Notes under the pieces: generated by a model
What the model saw: the letters and a program-made list of their open reading frames with translations, nothing else
Database searches by the model: none
What the model was told of the DNA's origin: nothing
Shown here: positions 62,034 through 64,000 of the stretch, piece after piece
Layout of the letters: each line of letters opens with the position of its first letter
Position numbering within the stretch: position 1 is the first letter of the stretch
Program-made: the position numbers and the translations under genes
Assembly (NCBI RefSeq): GCF_030625865.1
Contig: NZ_DAOUQB010000007.1
Span: 1 to 64,000, forward strand
Source of the DNA: Anaerotignum sp.
GTDB taxonomy: Bacteria > Bacillota > Clostridia > Lachnospirales > Anaerotignaceae
Length of the DNA stretch: 64,000 bases
Direction: 5' to 3'

Positions 62034-62077
62034 AAAAAGCCCCATTGCTTTTGTATACTGGCAATTCGGGCTTTTTC
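62034..62077. terminator. bidirectional terminator of a shared repeat type (copy 5)
   Basis: AAAAAGCCCCATTGC and GCAATTCGGGCTTTTT. It lies between the convergent MATE and MerR genes. Confidence 0.8.
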
Positions 62078-62156
62078 TATATGATAAAAGTGTTTTTAAA
62101 GGGCGCACCTTATGTTATTATGTTAACCTTTTCGGCTGTAAAAGGGAGCTTTGTCC

Positions 62157-62975
62157 TTATCTTTTTTTCACGGGGTAGCAAACCTCGGTTACCCATTCGT
62201 TGCTGTTGGAGGTTTCGTAGGGACTTACATGGTAAATACAGAACGACAGACCATTAAATTCATAGCCATTATCCTTTACCCAATTTGCTACGGCCTCATT
62301 GACCTCGTTTACCTTATCATAACTGCCTTGATAAGTGGCGGAGGCAATTGAAATGGGAGCTACGTGTTTAAATACAACGTGCTCTGTATTGGGGTAAGTG
62401 CCTTTTACAGATTTTTGTACTTCTACATCTACGTCAGACTCTTTATGCTCTCCATCATGGAAGATTGCTAAGGTATAACAAGGTTCTCCATCCTGTATTT
62501 GCAAAGAGGCGGTTTCTTCCATTAAAATACCCCAGAGCATCCCTTCTTGATCATAAGAGGGGATAATTTGTCTAACACTCGCAACATATCTTTCCGGTAA
62601 TTCTTTTAATGATACACTATAGGTCATGGCTGTTTCATCCTTTCTGAGTTTGGCAATGGTTGTTTCCAAAAGAATCAATCGGCGGTTGATATCCTCGGCC
62701 TCTTCCATAACTTCAGTCTTTTTGACAGCAAGAAATTGAGAGAGGGCTTCCGGATTATCAAAGTTTTTCATAATTTCTATGATTGCGGCTAAAGAGAACC
62801 CCATATTTTTCAGGGACGTAATTCTTTCCGCAATAGGGAGTTGGGTTTCGCTATAATATCGATACCCAGTGAAGGAGTCAATGGTTTCGGGCTCCAACAA
62901 GCCGATTTCATCGTAATGACGAAGCATTCGGATACTAATCCTGGATAATTTTGAAAACACACCTATCTTAAGCAT
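62157..62975 (-). CDS. MerR-family regulator with GyrI-like effector domain
   Basis: This 272-residue protein has the MerR winged helix (MLKIGVFSKLSRISIRMLRH, then GYRYYSETQLPIAERITSLK) and a coiled dimer helix (about 80-120). The C-terminal GyrI-like multidrug-binding domain (about 125-272) includes the conserved Glu context TEHVVFKHVAPISIAS and GYEFNGLSFCIYH. It resembles BltR/BmrR, which activate efflux genes on ligand binding. The MATE pump next to it is the natural candidate target. Confidence 0.92.
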   Translation of the reverse strand: MLKIGVFSKLSRISIRMLRHYDEIGLLEPETIDSFTGYRYYSETQLPIAERITSLKNMGFSLAAIIEIMKNFDNPEALSQFLAVKKTEVMEEAEDINRRLILLETTIAKLRKDETAMTYSVSLKELPERYVASVRQIIPSYDQEGMLWGILMEETASLQIQDGEPCYTLAIFHDGEHKESDVDVEVQKSVKGTYPNTEHVVFKHVAPISIASATYQGSYDKVNEVNEAVANWVKDNGYEFNGLSFCIYHVSPYETSNSNEWVTEVCYPVKKR

Positions 62976-63063
62976 TTTATCACCTCACGCGTGGTATTTT
63001 TGAGCTCAAATTCAGTATAGAGTATTACATAATGAGAGAGTCAATAGGAATTTTATAATTTAT

Positions 63064-63107
63064 AAAAAAACCCCTTTGCCGATTTTTGCAAAAGGGGGGG
63101 TTTTTTA
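63064..63107 (-). terminator. intrinsic terminator of the liv operon
   Basis: AACCCCCCCTTTTGC pairs with GCAAAGGGGTTTTTT on the minus strand around a short AT-rich loop. Confidence 0.9.
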
Positions 63108-63818
63108 TTTTGTTTTTCCTAGATATGCCTGTTTAATTTCTTCGTTTGCCAAAAGCTCATCCCCAGTACCTTCCATGGTAATGGTTCCTGTTTCAATAAC
63201 ATAAGCCTTATGGGCAATTTTTAAAGCCATATTTGCATTTTGTTCGATGAGCAAAACGGTAATGCCTTCTTTATTGATTGTCTGGATAATGTTGAAAATA
63301 TCCTTTACAACCAAAGGAGCAAGACCCAAAGAGGGTTCATCCATCATAATTACCTTTGGTCTGCTCATTAATGCTCGACCAACGGCCAACATTTGTTGTT
63401 CACCACCGGAAAGGGTACCTGCCATTTGCCATTCTCTTTCCCGCAAACGGGGGAATAGAGTAAAAACATATTCTAAATCATCTTTTAAGTTGTCCTTTCG
63501 CAGATAAGCACCAATTTTCAGATTTTCTAAAACAGTAAGATTGGGAAAAACCCTTCGTCCTTCAGGTACCAGGGTAATCCCTTGAGAGACAATAAAATCA
63601 GGGGACTGCCCAACGATTTCCTTCCCTTTATAAAGAATGGAGGCCTGCTTTGGTTTTACCAACCCGGAAATGGATTTTAGGGTGGTGGATTTTCCGGCAC
63701 CGTTTGCGCCGATTAAAGTAACGATTTCCCCTTCAGGAACAACCATATTAATTCCTTTTACGGCTTCGATTCCACCATAGGAGACCACCAGATTTTTAAT
63801 TTCTAAAATATTACTCAT
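63105..63818 (-). CDS. livF: branched-chain amino acid ABC transporter ATPase LivF
   Basis: This 237-residue ATPase has Walker A TLIGANGAGKSTTLKSIS, signature AGTLSGGEQQMLAVGRALM, Walker B VIMMDEPSLGLAP and the His switch IEQNANMALKIAHKAYVIE. The pattern and size are those of LivF, the final gene of livKHMGF-type operons. It overlaps the end of livG by 8 bp. With BrnQ at the other end of the window this gives two routes for branched-chain amino acids. Confidence 0.95.
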   Translation of the reverse strand: MSNILEIKNLVVSYGGIEAVKGINMVVPEGEIVTLIGANGAGKSTTLKSISGLVKPKQASILYKGKEIVGQSPDFIVSQGITLVPEGRRVFPNLTVLENLKIGAYLRKDNLKDDLEYVFTLFPRLREREWQMAGTLSGGEQQMLAVGRALMSRPKVIMMDEPSLGLAPLVVKDIFNIIQTINKEGITVLLIEQNANMALKIAHKAYVIETGTITMEGTGDELLANEEIKQAYLGKTK

Positions 63819-64000
63819 CTTCAGCCACCCCCAAATATGCGTCGATTACTTTCTGATTATTTTGAATCTCATTGGGTGTACCGTTTGCAATCATTTTACC
63901 AAAATCGATTACATAAATACGGTCTGAAATATCCATAACCAGATTCATATGATGCTCAATCATGAAAACCGTAAGATGGAAATGATCTCTCACTTTTCGG
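63811..64000 (-). CDS. livG: branched-chain amino acid ABC transporter ATPase LivG, C-terminal part (runs off the window)
   Basis: The frame is open through base 64000, so the N-terminus and Walker motifs are outside. What is visible is the end of an ABC ATPase: the His switch IEHHMNLVMDISDRIYVIDF and the terminal VIDAYLGVAEDE. Together with the adjoining livF this identifies LivG. GTG 63993 is internal and not a real start. Confidence 0.88.
   Translation of the reverse strand, partial: RKVRDHFHLTVFMIEHHMNLVMDISDRIYVIDFGKMIANGTPNEIQNNQKVIDAYLGVAEDE

Noticed and set aside
1-64000. CRISPR arrays, tRNA and rRNA genes
   Set aside because: No regularly spaced repeats, no TTC-type T-loops in tRNA context and no rRNA cores were seen on reading both strands.

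Overview
The window reads as the chromosome of a low-GC, anaerobic Firmicute of class Clostridia, probably Lachnospirales and possibly near Anaerotignum (a guess from gene content, not a database match). Supporting signs are the dgt-dnaG-rpoD order, Rex, a two-gene SUF system, ECF-type FolT behind a tetrahydrofolate riboswitch, an L-box before an NhaC-type transporter, strong AGGAGG ribosome sites, frequent TTG/GTG starts and AT-rich intergenic DNA.

The most striking feature is a broken subtilisin-family protease. Its N-terminal 72 codons, with the catalytic Asp and His, lie at 12240-12458 (minus). The remainder, with the catalytic Ser, lies at 3760-4485 (minus). The break falls inside the Gly-Thr-His-Val-Thr motif that follows the catalytic His, and both junctions carry a near-identical 12-bp direct repeat. 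The 7,772 bp between the repeats begins with a small zinc-ribbon membrane protein and a serine recombinase. It then carries a TPP-riboswitch-controlled thiM-thiE operon, a GntR/FCD regulator and a DctPQM TRAP transporter with an elaborate leader RNA. Joining the two repeats restores a 308-residue protease. It also leaves a circle junction with a perfect 8-bp inverted repeat, as expected of a recombinase attachment site. The recombinase lacks the usual zinc-ribbon and coiled-coil C-terminus, so the element may be locked in place. The protease is flanked by three small helical proteins that look related to one another.

Region by region: 1-3.3 kb holds two XRE regulators and BrnQ. 3.3-13.3 kb is the interrupted protease locus. 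13.6-24.1 kb is housekeeping: a PrpE-like phosphatase, dgt-dnaG-rpoD, trmK-nif3-nucleoside kinase, and rnpB. 24.3-29.7 kb is an AT-rich accessory island with a tyrosine-recombinase remnant, lipoproteins, a secreted C39-like peptidase, a frameshifted gene, a duplicated 127-bp promoter block and a perfect 40-bp palindrome. 29.7-36.9 kb has carbonic anhydrase, an SRAP protein, an MBL hydrolase, an amidase, an AI-2E-family permease and a LytS/LytTR pair. 37.4-48.3 kb has CstA, GltX, an rRNA methyltransferase, DeoD, the lysine transporter, hemerythrin, Nfo-Ogt and FolT. 49.3-52.5 kb has SufCB, a signal peptidase and small proteins. 52.7-56.6 kb is an ammonium module: an ammonium transporter fused to a histidine kinase, its NarL-type regulator and a separate Amt. 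56.9-64 kb has an ABC-F ATPase, Rex, a MATE pump, a MerR regulator and the start of a branched-chain amino-acid ABC system.

The regulatory RNAs fit the genes they precede: TPP with thiamine salvage, L-box with lysine transport and THF with folate uptake. I saw no tRNA, rRNA, CRISPR array or T-box.
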